A stretch of DNA of 64,000 nucleotides from Aplectana chamaeleonis (GCA_029168955.1 JAPDOI010000181.1:765501-829500), one strand, 5' to 3'; counted from the first letter of the stretch, positions 38,901-44,505 are shown. Program-made: numbers and translations. Notes: a model not told the origin generated them from the letters alone.

Positions 38901-41900
38901 AAATTCGGCCCAAAACAGTGGTTTTTTCGCGATTTTTTCTTATAGGTCCTACTACTCGAGACCCAGGAAAGGATTTAGAGAGGAAAAGACGACAAGCATA
39001 TTTGATCGCGACCACTGCCTTTAAGTGATCCGTTCTCAAAGCCAGGGTATAAAAGAGGTGAATTCAAATTACAAACACAGAATGAGGAGATTGTTTCGAT
39101 TTTGAAGATGGTAAGGATATAGGTGAGATGAACTCACCTTGTTGCATGTGAAAGCATAGAAGTCTTCACATGGATCGACGCTCTGATCAAGGGAATTGAG
39201 AAGATACCTTGAAGCAGCCTGTAAGAAGACTCTTCCCAAAAAGCGCTTAGTTTTCGTGTGGAGTGCAACGGTCAGATATCAAGAGTATATGATTACGGAG
39301 TTACCATGCAAGGATTGGATGTTGTTGCTTCGGGTCTTGTGCAATCCACCCGGCTGGGGCAGCTGTGCAGGATGAACCCCATTCACCCCCTTACCCTATG
39401 TGAGTCTACAACCCACTTCCTCATTCTGTATCCTCCATCTCACACATTAGTCGATTCACATTGTATTGTATAACGCATTTTGATTTCTATACATTTCACA
39501 ACCTTCGTAGCCGTTAGTTAACTTTAACTCGAATTCAGATCCCTCCCAAGCCGTTACCCAGGCCAGTAACATGGTGCACACCCCATATTTTCTGAGGTCT
39601 CACCGGCGAATTTTCTATCCAAATTGGTACATAGAACGTACGCCTGTGCTCCAAAATAACGTGGTATTTCCATGAAATAGCGAGTGATTCAAGGGCTTAA
39701 TGTTGCGCTTGGAAACTCCGAACAATCGTGGTGCGCTGCATTCGCTGCGCATGTCCCTTGATGAAAGGCAGCAGACACGCTCGAAAACGATATCGGTTCT
39801 ATGACATCATTCACTAGTCAATTTTTCTTTTATTAATTTGTTTAACACACTTCTAGCCTAATCCACTTCTAAGTGGAGCTACTCTCTTTTTTTGAAGAGT
39901 TCCGGGGTAGTTCCACTTACATTATAGAAGAACTTAAAGGCAGTGTCCACGATAAAAACCATGTCTGATTTTTTGGTTGAAATCGGCAGCTGCGGGGCCT
40001 AGCGTAACCCTAACTTTGAAAAAACTGAGAAAAATGAGCTAGGAACGGTCCCTTACGGCCCCAAGTTGGACACCCATCAGCTCGTCACCCCCAGATGCAC
40101 TTTCCACGCCCACCAACGTGAGCAAATGAATGCTCGAGATCGTGAGATGAGCGATCGTTCCCGATCAATAGCCCCGTTCTTCCCTTCATTCTCAACTCCT
40201 CTCTCCACTCATGTCAGCTCGCATACATCGGCTGCAAAAGACGGAAGTTACAAGCCTCGGACAAATCGTCCACCATGTTTCCTTAGCTCGATTTTTGAGG
40301 GACCATAACTCCGTTTCCTGAAGGTCTTGTGCGATTTCAGAGATATCATTGGAATCAGCATGGGGCCGTTTTCGAGATAGGCGAAAAAACAGAAAAACGA
40401 TTTTTATCGTGAACACTGCCTTTAAAGGCAGGGTTCTCGATAAAAATGTGCTATCACCTTAGAATGGTAGTTCTGGACATCACAATAGTGAAAATAAGTA
40501 AAAAATTGGAGAAAAAACTCTCAGGAGAAAGTTATGGCTTGGTGTCCTCCCGCCCCCAATTATCGAGATTTGGGTAAAAGCTTGATTTTTCAACTTTTAT
40601 TTTGCTTCTTAAGTAATTTGTGAACATTTCTGAAGACTACTGATTACTTTAACAGCGAAAGAAATGTAGGATAAGCAAGCATTATTGAAAAACGCGTTAA
40701 TTAGGGGGCCGGCCGACACCGGTAATTAGCCGTTGTACTTTGTTTTTGAGCGTTTTCCCCGCGAATTTCCGGATTTTTTCACTTATTTTCACTTTTGTGA
40801 TGGCCAAATCTACATTCTCATGAAGAGAGCTCAAAAGTCGTTTTTATCGCGAACCCTGCCTTTAACATTGCTCCCAACTGACTAACATTACTTTACATGT
40901 AGGTCGTTTACACTGGTCTAAGGGTTGGAACGAAGCCATTGTGAACACGATGTTTTCAGTTCTTTGATACCCTGCACATTTATTAATACAATTGACTGGT
41001 CGGAACAATTAATTGATTAATTTATCAATCGAATGTTTGAAGCTGGTTGTATGAGAAAGTTATAAAAAACCGACAAAAACTGCACGGGAATACAGGAACA
41101 ACCGTTGTTTTCGTTATGGGGTGAAATGTGGACGAGTTTTCCGGCGCGATTGAAATAGCAAATATTAACATCAAAGCGATTGAGATAGCGGAGCCGATAG
41201 ATTCGAAAACCAGCGAAAGCGACCGGGTTCGTAACATTGGGCATGGATCTTAAAGGCAGGGTTCGCGATAAAATCGGTTGTTGTGCTATCCCCATGAAAA
41301 GGTAGGTCTGGGCATCACAAAAGTGGAAATAAGTAAAAAACTGAATAAAAAACGCTTAGGAACAAGTTATTGCTTGGTGTCCTCCCGCCTCCAGCTATCG
41401 GGATTTCTATAAAAGCCTGTTTTGTTAACTTTAATTTTGCTTCTGAAGTAGTTTCTGAGCACTTCTGCAGCGACCTGACTACTTAAACAGCAAAATAAAA
41501 GGCGGATAAACACGCATTAACGAAAATATCGTTAATTAGGGGGCCGGCCGACACCAGTAATTAGCCGTTATACCTTGTTTTTGTGCATTTTTCCCGCGGA
41601 ATTCCGGGTTTTTTCACAAATTTTCACTTTTGTGATGACCAAATCTATTATCTCATGAAGAGAACCCAGAAATCGTTTTTATCGCGAACCCTGCCTTTAA
41701 AGGCAGCGGTCGCGCTCAAATATGCTCGTCTTCTTTTGCTCTCTGATCCCTTTTCTGTGTACAGAGTAGTAGAACCTATAAGAAAAAATCGCGAAAAAAA
41801 CGCTGTTCTAGGCCAAATTTGAAGCCTGAACTTCCTTGTCTTTTGATGGTGGACGATGGTCTCTTGTATCAAGAACATCAGCTGGCTTGAAATTGAATTT

Positions 41901-42974
41901 CAATCAATGAACCTTTGGATTTATGTACACATCTAGTCAAAAACATCGACTGAAGTGCTTGCTTTCATTGTTCAACTGTTTTATTAGGTAAATTTGCGTT
42001 TACTTCTTCCTCTGAGTGTTGATGATTTTCGACTGCTTGACATGATACTGTGATCTTTCTGTGCACGTGTGCACGAACTGGAAATTTAGGGTCTTAATAA
42101 ATCCAATCCTAGCCCGTTTTCACCGCGCTACCTTCATAGTTTTTGAGCTGTTTTTGATCTGAGCTGATTTTTGTAGTTTTTTTTTTCGATAAAGTTTTTC
42201 ATCGTGACCACTGCCTTTAATGAGACGGTGCGTTCCCCATTGGAGGTTGGCGGAAACTCGGTGCACCCATGTTATAGAATATGGCACCAGGTTTGGGCCA
42301 ACCTTCAATAGTGAACGCAAAGTCTCATTAGGATCCATGCCGATGTTACATTGGAGAGGAGGGTTGTCGAAGCTCATGGGCAGAGGTTGGGGATTTTTCG
42401 ACTTGCATTGCTCAAATTTAATAGATTTGACTACTTTGAAGCTTCCAACAGCGGTCACACGATCCAAGCCACGCAGCTATCTCGACAACATTTTCGAGCG
42501 TGTCTGTTGCCTTCAACAAATGTCATGGGCGCGTGTTGCAGTGAGCACCAATCAAGCTGAACTATAGTTACCGTTGCGACTATAAAGCTCCGTTCAACTC
42601 TGTGCTTTCGAATGTCCGAATATTAGTATTTCTTACCTGCCATGTTGGGGAAGTATCAGCTTCAGCGTAGCTAGGGCAGTACTGGCTGCTATTCACGTAT
42701 TTCGATTCCAAAGATAGCGGTGTTGAGCGCTTCTGCTTTGACACAGTCAGTCTGTTCTCTTCTAGCAGCCATGATTTCGGGACTACTGACTCCGCTTCTT
42801 CTTGTAGAGTCCGCAAAACAGGTTCTACTTCATTAGCGAGTACCGGGATGTCAAGAGCACGCGCTTGGTGATGTTTTCGACCATGGCTCATTGCCTCATC
42901 GTAGATTTTTTTGTAGAGCAAGATGTTGAGCACTAGCGAAGCAATCGAAACGGCGACTACAAGGCATACCAACA
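5790..42974 (-). CDS. M13 (neprilysin-like) zinc metallopeptidase gene, full extent; incomplete at the 5' end
   Basis: This is a type II membrane metalloendopeptidase of family M13, which cleaves peptides outside the cell. Confident exons, 5' to 3': 42974-42637, 39218-39138, 38110-37964, 37506-37430, 37311-37149, 37031-36882, 15526-15438, 8652-8567, 8514-8399, 7348-7247, 7195-7113, 7044-6924, 6838-6753, 6240-6177, 6106-6007, 5942-5790. Phases match at every junction between neighbours. Diagnostic motifs are a transmembrane anchor, [16 protein letters not shown] (substrate binding), HELVH (two zinc ligands and the catalytic Glu), GENIAD (third zinc ligand), DPHAP..CR and C-terminal CDVW. All catalytic residues are present, so an active enzyme is expected if the gene is complete. 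The first exon and several central exons (roughly 200 residues) are unplaced. Introns of about 21 kb and 6.8 kb contain satellites and transposons. Confidence 0.93.
6007..6106 (-). CDS. M13 peptidase exon ([14 protein letters not shown])
   Basis: One base plus 33 codons. It reads [11 protein letters not shown] then [12 protein letters not shown], matching the conserved LPGL...QLFF...WC block that follows the active site. The donor is CAG|GTGAGA and the acceptor ATGATAG. Confidence 0.95.
6177..6240 (-). CDS. M13 peptidase exon (AAYYAYKEY)
   Basis: Twenty codons plus split ends: [16 protein letters not shown]. It continues the GENIADxGG helix of the previous exon into the conserved AYxAY. The donor is AAG|GTGAGA and the acceptor TTTTGAG. 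A longer frame reading through the flanking introns is spurious. Confidence 0.93.
6753..6838 (-). CDS. M13 peptidase exon with third zinc ligand (GENIAD)
   Basis: It reads [16 protein letters not shown] then [12 protein letters not shown]. The Glu of GENIAD is the third zinc ligand and the Asp orients the first zinc His. The acceptor is GTTTCAG and the donor GAG|GTTAGA. Too short to be picked out as an ORF on its own. Confidence 0.95.
6924..7044 (-). CDS. M13 peptidase exon ([11 protein letters not shown]...CVVTQY)
   Basis: Thirty-nine codons plus split ends. It begins [14 protein letters not shown] directly after [11 protein letters not shown] and ends MAQCVVTQY, the usual segment between HExxH and GENIAD, with several paired cysteines. 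The acceptor is TCTTAAG and the donor CAG|GTGATC. Confidence 0.94.
7113..7195 (-). CDS. M13 peptidase active-site exon (HELVH)
   Basis: It reads [15 protein letters not shown] then [12 protein letters not shown]. The two His of HELVH bind zinc and the Glu is the general base; GFDD follows as in all active M13 enzymes. It is joined to the upstream exon across a 51-nt intron. Confidence 0.97.
7247..7348 (-). CDS. M13 peptidase exon ([10 protein letters not shown])
   Basis: It reads [19 protein letters not shown] then [16 protein letters not shown] corresponds to the NAxY motif that binds the peptide backbone of substrates. The acceptor is ACTTCAG and the donor CAG|GTGATA. The upstream intron (7349-8398) carries a MITE and an inverted repeat. 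Confidence 0.95.
7390..7570. repeat. Left arm of an inverted pair around a MITE, inside a peptidase intron
   Basis: The reverse complement of this stretch matches 8222-8400 in order: a GA-rich segment, CATGGGAAAA, GCGCCATATCGGT or GCCGTGCCATATCGGTT, and AGAACGACG. The two arms flank the TTAA-type MITE at 7582-8068, suggesting an older inverted-repeat element with a later insertion in its loop. Confidence 0.6.
7582..8068 (+). mobile_element. TTAA-type MITE, family A, copy 1
   Basis: The left end AGGCAC(T)TTTCACGATAA and right end TTGTGAACACTGCCT are near-inverted. TTAA follows at 8069-8072; the left site has decayed to TCAA. The interior (GAGATTGTGAGATGAGCGAT, GACGGAAGTTACAAGCCTCG) matches the copy at 39938-40421 over most of its length. 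It lies in an intron of the M13 gene. Confidence 0.85.
8222..8398. repeat. Right arm of the inverted pair around the family A MITE
   Basis: Partner of the arm at 7390-7570. It ends next to the donor of the exon at 8399-8514. Overlapping short frames here have no domain. Confidence 0.6.
8399..8514 (-). CDS. M13 peptidase exon ([15 protein letters not shown])
   Basis: Thirty-eight codons plus two bases: [17 protein letters not shown], then [12 protein letters not shown]. It sits in the variable segment between IGWP and VNAWY, where the family has a similar ENRE.FRLL block. The acceptor is TTTTTCAG and the donor AAG|GTTAGA. Confidence 0.9.
8567..8652 (-). CDS. M13 peptidase exon ([12 protein letters not shown])
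   Basis: Reads [17 protein letters not shown] then EVDNYHD. The IGWP/IGYP block is conserved throughout M13. The acceptor is TTTTCAG and the donor GAT|GTGAGT. It needs one base from an upstream exon that was not identified. Confidence 0.93.
8653..9059. other. Intron sequence with GCAGCACG palindromes
   Basis: From about 8990 there are repeated palindromic words, GCAGCACGCGCTGC and GCAGCACGTGCTGC, leading into the exon-like repeat. Nothing else is recognised. Confidence 0.5.
9060..9231 (+). other. Exon-like dispersed repeat, copy 2
   Basis: Plus-strand counterpart of 3850-4085, with frame [36 protein letters not shown]. It ends at CAAG|GTGCAC, just before a hAT-like terminus at 9240. It lies antisense within a large intron of the M13 gene. 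Function unknown. Confidence 0.5.
9240..9360. mobile_element. hAT-like left terminus with TTAACG subterminal words
   Basis: Starts CAGGGCTGTGC and is followed by clustered GTTAACG / ATTAACG words. A second, direct copy of the subterminal block without the terminal word lies at 11081-11165. No inverted partner GCACAGCCCTG was found, so this is an incomplete end. Confidence 0.6.
9361..10172. other. Intron sequence, no recognised gene
   Basis: Overlapping short frames on both strands (9640-9864, 9727-10026 minus, 9930-10226) show no domain or splice logic. Confidence 0.45.
10173..10642. repeat. Three copies of a ~30-bp GTAAATCGACC motif
   Basis: GTAAATCGACC followed by a short linker and ACTCAAATAT occurs inverted at 10173-10204 and direct at 10449-10478 and 10611-10642. 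The outer two begin CAGGGTAAATCGACC, which looks like a DNA-transposon terminus. Confidence 0.6.
10358..10436 (-). other. Candidate exon of unknown gene
   Basis: A minus-strand stretch between a TTCTTTCAG acceptor and a CAG|GTTTGC donor reads [14 protein letters not shown] then [11 protein letters not shown] (26 codons). Composition is coding-like, but the phase does not join the neighbouring M13 exons directly and the sequence is not a recognised M13 block. It could be a second gene in the intron or chance. Confidence 0.3.
11081..11165. repeat. Second copy of TTAACG subterminal block
   Basis: ATTAACGTGTTGACGAATTAACGGGTTAACGCG-type sequence in the same orientation as 9258-9335, so a direct rather than an inverted repeat. 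It probably derives from a separate, truncated insertion. Confidence 0.6.
11166..12780. other. AT-rich intron DNA, nothing recognised
   Basis: A plus-strand frame at 11918-12187 (89 residues) has no domain. No repeats or splice-bounded M13 exon could be identified, although a missing central exon may lie here. Confidence 0.45.
12861..13055. repeat. ~25-bp GAGCAGCAGTTGGGG minisatellite
   Basis: GAGCAGCAGTTGGGGC recurs at 12861, 12886, 12907, 12932, 12957, about 12981 and again near 13022, with 21-25 bp spacing. Minus-strand frames here (APTAAP, GPNCCSS) are translations of the repeat. Confidence 0.85.
13056..13409. other. Spacer between two minisatellites
   Basis: Contains a hairpin ACGCCGCTTCGCGGCGT near 13315 that matches the hairpin of the 133-bp array, preceded by AAGGTGCACACCC. 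No gene. Confidence 0.5.
13410..15022. repeat. 42-bp GC-rich minisatellite, two blocks each capped by GGTCA repeats
   Basis: The unit (GCGCACCCCCAGTTGGGTCC plus CACACACTTTCCCCGGCGCTTG) recurs every 42 bp; the TGGGTCCC word falls at 14531, 14573, 14615 and 14657. Block 1 ends at about 14362 in repeated CGGTCAC/CGGTCAA words and TTATTATTATGTATGA; block 2 ends the same way at about 14966-15022. The cap is therefore duplicated with the array. Because 42 is a multiple of three, frames of 346 and 309 residues stay open, but frames are open on both strands at once, arguing against coding. It lies in an intron of the M13 gene. Confidence 0.93.
15023..15437. other. Intron sequence next to the central peptidase exon
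   Basis: Plus frames at 15017-15226 and 15166-15558 have no recognisable domain, and the latter is antisense to the exon at 15438-15526. Confidence 0.45.
15438..15526 (-). CDS. M13 peptidase central exon ([17 protein letters not shown])
   Basis: Two bases plus 29 codons between a GTTCAG acceptor and an ATG|GTAATT donor. [17 protein letters not shown] then [11 protein letters not shown] fits the family's G.(M/L)YV......S...A.E.....I...F segment. It is on the same strand and in the expected order between MPRDYY and IGWP. Its neighbours on both sides are unplaced, so the assignment rests on sequence similarity alone. Confidence 0.75.
15527..15832. other. Intron spacer before the 133-bp array
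   Basis: No recognised feature. Confidence 0.4.
15833..16790. repeat. 133-bp hairpin-rich satellite, about 7.2 copies
   Basis: The unit CCCCGGCCAAAGCGCC ... GTGGCTTTTTTAAACAAATT ... CACGGTCAGGAAAA repeats every 133 bp. Each unit carries two perfect hairpins of the form GCCGC-TTC-GCGGC. Copies 3 onward are more than 95% alike; the first (15833-15965) is more diverged. Because 133 is not a multiple of three, frames of about 92 residues begin in each successive unit and are spurious. The array lies in an intron of the M13 gene. Confidence 0.95.
16791..19130. other. Long intron stretch, no recognised gene
   Basis: Contains a palindrome TTGACGTGT-GGATT-ACACGTCAA near 17349-17371. A segment at 18120-18215 shares the word TTTTGGCCTTCAGATTT with the duplicated block at 19130-19400. 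The minus frame at 18270-18695 (141 residues) has no domain. Confidence 0.45.
19131..19400. repeat. Two tandem copies of a ~120-bp sequence
   Basis: GGTGGTTGGAATCAATCCAG ... GATTTTCCGATTT(C/T)GAATGG ... TTTCCGAAATTCAAATGGTC occurs twice, starting near 19130 and 19250. The copies differ mainly by single-base insertions and deletions. A related segment is at 18120-18215. Confidence 0.75.
19401..19616. other. Spacer before the 755-bp satellite
   Basis: No recognised feature. Confidence 0.4.
19617..30257. repeat. Large satellite, ~755-bp unit, about 13.5 copies
   Basis: The word ATAAGTCCGGGAGGTGGTTC marks unit starts near 19617, 20424, 21225, 22037, 22826, 23629, 24413, 25198, 25979, 26776, 27576, 28347, 29100 and 29860. 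Spacing is 781-812 bp in most of the array but 753-771 bp in the last complete units. The excess consists of scattered one- to three-base insertions. Each unit includes a hairpin GCCTGA-TGATTTT-TCAGGC. Numerous minus-strand frames of 60-156 residues shift between copies and are not conserved as protein. The array stops abruptly at 30257, where the right half of a MITE begins. It sits in an intron of the M13 gene. Confidence 0.95.
30258..30308. mobile_element. Right half of a GGCATGGATCC-type MITE
   Basis: CACCGAGTTTCGAAAGTGAA then GCAAAGCCTCATTAGATCCATGCC matches the right half of the palindromic element at 47125-47245. The left half is missing where the satellite ends. Confidence 0.7.
30590..31140 (-). 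pseudogene. Decayed non-LTR retrotransposon reverse transcriptase
   Basis: On the minus strand, in broken frames, reverse-transcriptase blocks appear in the right order: [40 protein letters not shown] and [13 protein letters not shown] is the catalytic motif, and the FDLSKSFD block carries another catalytic Asp. Stop codons and frame changes lie between blocks, so it is inactive. The spacing suits a LINE/Jockey-like RT domain. The insertion is in an intron of the M13 gene, in the same orientation. Confidence 0.85.
31141..32067. other. Intron DNA with a 14-bp-arm hairpin
   Basis: GTTGCTCCCAGATG at 31906-31919 pairs perfectly with CATCTGGGAGCAAC at 31943-31956. The minus frame 31570-31923 (117 residues) has no recognised domain. 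The segment may include upstream parts of the RT element. Confidence 0.45.
32068..32318. mobile_element. 251-bp MITE with 26-bp terminal inverted repeats
   Basis: AAACCCTATTCTAGCTGCCC then GAGTAA at 32068-32093 pairs with TTACTCGGGCAGCTAATA then TAGGGTTT at 32293-32318, with two mismatches. No clear target duplication. A further CCGGCAACGAA...TTCGCTGCCGG inverted pair follows at about 32461-32503. Confidence 0.8.
32749..32879 (-). CDS. Candidate M13 peptidase central exon
   Basis: Between a GGCAG acceptor and a GA|GTATGAGT donor the minus strand reads [22 protein letters not shown] and [15 protein letters not shown]. This resembles the family's L..YM.W......R......F.....YG segment that precedes the central exon at 15438-15526. 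Strand and order are right, but similarity is weak and neither flanking junction can be tested. Confidence 0.4.
32880..34494. other. Intron DNA, one coding-like plus-strand frame
   Basis: A plus frame at 33344-33616 contains [13 protein letters not shown] and [19 protein letters not shown] and ends near a donor-like CATG|GTAGGC. It is coding-like but unrecognised. No other feature. Confidence 0.4.
34495..35168. mobile_element. 674-bp MITE with CTCAGATATTC termini
   Basis: CTCAGATATTCATGGGGAAG at the left end pairs with CTTCCCCACGAATATCTGAG at the right end, with one mismatch. The interior has repeated GAAGTTCCCC / TCTTCCC words. No target duplication was recognised. Overlapping frames on both strands are not genes. 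Confidence 0.82.
35169..35541. other. Intron spacer
   Basis: No recognised feature. Confidence 0.4.
35542..36025. mobile_element. TTAA-type MITE in the peptidase gene
   Basis: Left end AGGCAGTGTTCACGATAATC preceded by TTAA (35538-35541); right end GATCATCGTGAACACTGCCT followed by CCAA, a decayed site. Same termini as families A-E but a different interior. Confidence 0.82.
36043..36242 (-). CDS. Candidate M13 peptidase exon ([13 protein letters not shown])
   Basis: It lies between a strong ATTTTTTTCAG acceptor and an AAG|GTCAGG donor. One frame is open throughout and includes [15 protein letters not shown] and [12 protein letters not shown], resembling the family's (F/W)E.KLA segment that follows the MPRDYY exon. 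The phase does not join the preceding exon (phase 0), so an extra small exon or a different boundary would be needed. Confidence 0.35.
36243..36881. other. Intron with a possible hAT-like remnant
   Basis: GGTTCCGATTATCTGATCGG near 36281 and TATCCGGTAATCCGACCC near 36405 are imperfect inverted partners rich in CCGATT words. A minus frame at 36559-36801 has no domain. Confidence 0.4.
36882..37031 (-). CDS. M13 peptidase exon ([10 protein letters not shown])
   Basis: Fifty codons, phase 0 at both ends. [15 protein letters not shown] matches the family's LPSRDYY block in the N-terminal lobe, followed by an amphipathic helix ending MIMQ. The acceptor is ATTTCAG and the donor CAG|GTCAGC. Confidence 0.92.
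37149..37311 (-). CDS. M13 peptidase exon (FGGVPFIN...)
   Basis: Completes W of GKW and reads [32 protein letters not shown] and [13 protein letters not shown], equivalent to the family's (I)GGWP...F......D.......L......P block. The acceptor is CCCTCAG and the donor CAG|GTGAGA. Confidence 0.93.
37430..37506 (-). CDS. M13 peptidase exon ([11 protein letters not shown])
   Basis: [11 protein letters not shown] then EEILRDIGK, matching the conserved F(Y).(K/S)C......G block in the N-terminal domain. The acceptor is TTTTCAG and the donor TG|GTGAGG. Confidence 0.92.
37507..37963. other. Intron
   Basis: A minus-strand frame at 37689-37940 has no recognised domain and lacks exon boundaries consistent with the gene. 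Confidence 0.5.
37964..38110 (-). CDS. M13 peptidase exon ([12 protein letters not shown])
   Basis: Forty-nine codons, phase 0 at both ends: [20 protein letters not shown] then [14 protein letters not shown]. It follows the FYAFTCNK exon as in nematode family members. One N-glycosylation site, NVT. Confidence 0.92.
38419..39020 (-). mobile_element. TTAA-type MITE, family C, copy 1, with extra hairpin
   Basis: Left end AGACAGTGGTCACGATG after TTAA (38415-38418), right end ATCGCGACCACTGCCT before TTAA (39021-39024). It is the inverted counterpart of the copy at 41701-42216. It carries an insertion absent from that copy, including the perfect hairpin at 38787-38840. It lies in an intron of the M13 gene. 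Confidence 0.88.
38787..38840. repeat. Perfect hairpin, 25-bp arms, 4-nt loop
   Basis: TCATCGATGCCGATGATGTG plus GAGAG (38787-38811) pairs without mismatch with 38816-38840; the loop is GGCT. It is followed by duplicated GGATCAGGGATCAGGGATGG-type words. Confidence 0.95.
39138..39218 (-). CDS. M13 peptidase exon ([11 protein letters not shown])
   Basis: Twenty-seven codons, phase 0: [13 protein letters not shown] then [20 protein letters not shown].(F/Y)(A/T)C is the hallmark start of the M13 ectodomain, with two disulphide cysteines. The acceptor is CTTACAG and the donor AAG|GTGAGT. Confidence 0.96.
39219..39933. other. Intron spacer
   Basis: Short plus frame at 39258-39473 without domain. 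TGGTGCACACCCC near 39570 resembles hAT flanks seen elsewhere in the window. No gene. Confidence 0.45.
39938..40421 (+). mobile_element. TTAA-type MITE, family A, copy 2
   Basis: AGGCAGTGTCCACGATAAAA at the left, TTTTTATCGTGAACACTGCC plus T at the right, TTAA at 39934-39937 and 40422-40425. The interior matches 7582-8068 and, inverted, 45055-45330. Confidence 0.92.
40426..40861 (+). mobile_element. TTAA-type MITE, family B, copy 1
   Basis: Directly abuts the family A copy, sharing one TTAA (40422-40425). Left AGGCAGGGTTCTCGATAAAA, right TTTTTATCGCGAACCCTGCC plus T, and TTAA again at 40862-40865. The interior includes GGGGGCCGGCCGACACCGGT. Confidence 0.92.
40866..41239. other. Spacer between MITEs
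   Basis: Short overlapping minus frames only; no recognised feature. Confidence 0.45.
41254..41696 (+). mobile_element. TTAA-type MITE, family B, copy 2
   Basis: Left AGGCAGGGTTCGCGATAAAA, right TATCGCGAACCCTGCCT, TTAA at 41250-41253 and 41697-41700. The interior matches 40426-40861 closely. Confidence 0.92.
41701..42216 (+). mobile_element. TTAA-type MITE, family C, copy 2
   Basis: Left AGGCAGCGGTCGCGCTCAAA, right TTCATCGTGACCACTGCCT, TTAA at 41697-41700 (shared with the family B copy) and 42217-42220. Inverted relative to the copy at 38419-39020. Confidence 0.92.
42637..42974 (-). CDS. M13 peptidase exon 2 with transmembrane anchor
   Basis: Two bases plus 112 codons. It begins with a hydrophobic stretch [20 protein letters not shown], a type II signal anchor, then a stem of about 90 residues with a basic KQKRS that could be a processing site. 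It ends [14 protein letters not shown], which joins [12 protein letters not shown] of the next exon. The acceptor is GATTTTTTCAG. The frame upstream of it opens with GTG, not ATG, so this is not the first exon; the start codon lies further upstream and was not found. Confidence 0.9.
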
Positions 42975-43860
42975 CTGAAAAAATCACATCTCAACTAATG
43001 TTGTTCATGAAAACACTATATGACCTTAGATTCTAGTATATATCCTCTGTTTTGGAGTGAAATTTATTTTGCTTCATCGAGTGCTCCGGAGCGCGTATGC
43101 TGCGTCACCTTCTCCCCACCCTTTTTTCGCTCTCTCTAATATCGCTCCGCACATGCGCGCGAAGGAGCAGAGTAAATTTGGTTCCTAACCAAAGGATATG
43201 TTTTCTGTAGTTCGTGCTTGCGCTTGTCACTATGCCACTATTTCTCAAACGGAAAATCACAAAACAGTTCGAAACATTCATTCTGCCTCAAATTTCTGCG
43301 TAGGTTTAGAGTATACATTGGATCCGTTTTATTTTAGAAAACTGTCAAAGCTGTTTCTATTTACCGTCTACGAAATGCTTCAAGAGGGAATTGTCTTTCA
43401 ATTGAAACTCATCAAAGAATTCATGCGAGGGCAAATTCGTGGTCGCCTTCATATTTGTTCTCGTAAAATGAAGGTTATTTGAAACGATTCGGATATTCGA
43501 AAAAAATCGGACATTAGAGAATTTCTTGTCACAGAATCACCTATTTAGTTGGAAGTTGAAATCATTCTACCTTTTTAGTCCAGATACATCAAAACTTAAG
43601 CATTTCAGTGCAGGGTAGAGCAGAAAAGAGCGAATTATGCAATTATCCTCAATGAGTCGTATCCAATGTGTAGTATAGAATGGATATGCGCGTTACTGAG
43701 CGTAGATACGGGGTGAACGGGATATGGTGAGGCTGAGCATTTCTGAAAGTAAGTTACTGCAAATCCACTGTTCGAATCTCGTTAAACAGCTCAGTATCAT
43801 ACGTTCCATTTGAAGTTCTTAACAAAGTGTAGAATGGGGCACGGGTTGTGGGCGGGGATT
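42975..43860. other. Probable first intron / 5' region of the peptidase gene
   Basis: A CT-rich stretch (43110-43145) and a plus frame at 43198-43482 without domain. No first exon with an in-phase ATG could be singled out. Confidence 0.4.
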
Positions 43861-44083
43861 TTGAAGGTAGGGTTCGCGACAAAAACGACTCTTTAGCTGT
43901 CTTCATTAGAATCTGGATTTGGTCACCACAAAACTTAGACAGGAATTTATATTTAAATGCTCAAACAGGCATTTATAGAATTGGGGGCGGGAGGAAACCA
44001 AGCAATAACTTGTTACCGAGCGATTCCTCTCCAATTTTTTACTTATCTTCACTTTTGTGATGACCAGACCTACCTTTTTATAA
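43861..44083 (-). mobile_element. TTAA-type MITE, family B, partial copy 3
   Basis: TTGAAGGTAGGGTTCGCGAC at the left corresponds to the reverse complement of a family B right end. CACTTTTGTGATGACCAGAC and CCTTTTTATAAGGTG correspond to its left part. The far terminus and part of the middle are lost. Confidence 0.75.
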
Positions 44084-44504
44084 GGTGAAACTCCGATGCG
44101 CAGTAGTGGAGCAGACTACTGATAAAATGTATCAACTTAATTGGCTGTAGCAGGTCATTTACCGAAGCTAATTACTAGACTTCAATTGCAGTCGGAACAA
44201 ATAAAATTGAAGAAACGGCTGAAAAAAGTGAATTTTCCAAACCCACCAACAGTGAACGTAAGGAGCGGCTTAGCCATAGTAGAACTATCAAACGAACTTT
44301 CTTATCATTAAGCACTTTCGTAAGCCATCAAAAATGGGCCCTTGAGTGCTTCACTCACAAGTGCATCAGGGAGGGTTTTTCTACGGCAATAACAGGAAAG
44401 AGCTGTTTAGCTGTACAAGTAGCTGTTTGAAGGCGCCTATTATCATGTACCTTGTTCCTAGATTGTTGTCCATAACGAGAATCTGCTTCCTGCGTCAAGA
44501 GGCA

Positions 44505-44505
<1 letters not shown>
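44084..44505. other. Spacer, no recognised gene
   Basis: No domain or repeat recognised. Confidence 0.45.

Larger units (their letters stand above)
41240..42343. mobile_element. GGCATGGATCC-type MITE split by two nested insertions
   Basis: GGCATGGATC at 41240-41249 is the left tip and TGAGACGGTGCG at 42221 onward is its continuation, ending TCTCATTAGGATCCATGCC at about 42343. Two TTAA elements (41254-41696 and 41701-42216) lie between. Rejoining the ends at a single TTAA gives the order seen in the intact copy at 47125-47245. Confidence 0.85.

Noticed and set aside
42975..42987. Start of the peptidase at the apparent first codon of the membrane-anchor frame
   Set aside because: The codon there is GTG within a TTTTTTCAG acceptor; the exon begins at 42974 and the true start lies upstream.
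43770..43790. tRNA-like B box (TGTTCGAATCTC)
   Set aside because: No A box, acceptor stem or cloverleaf could be formed around it.
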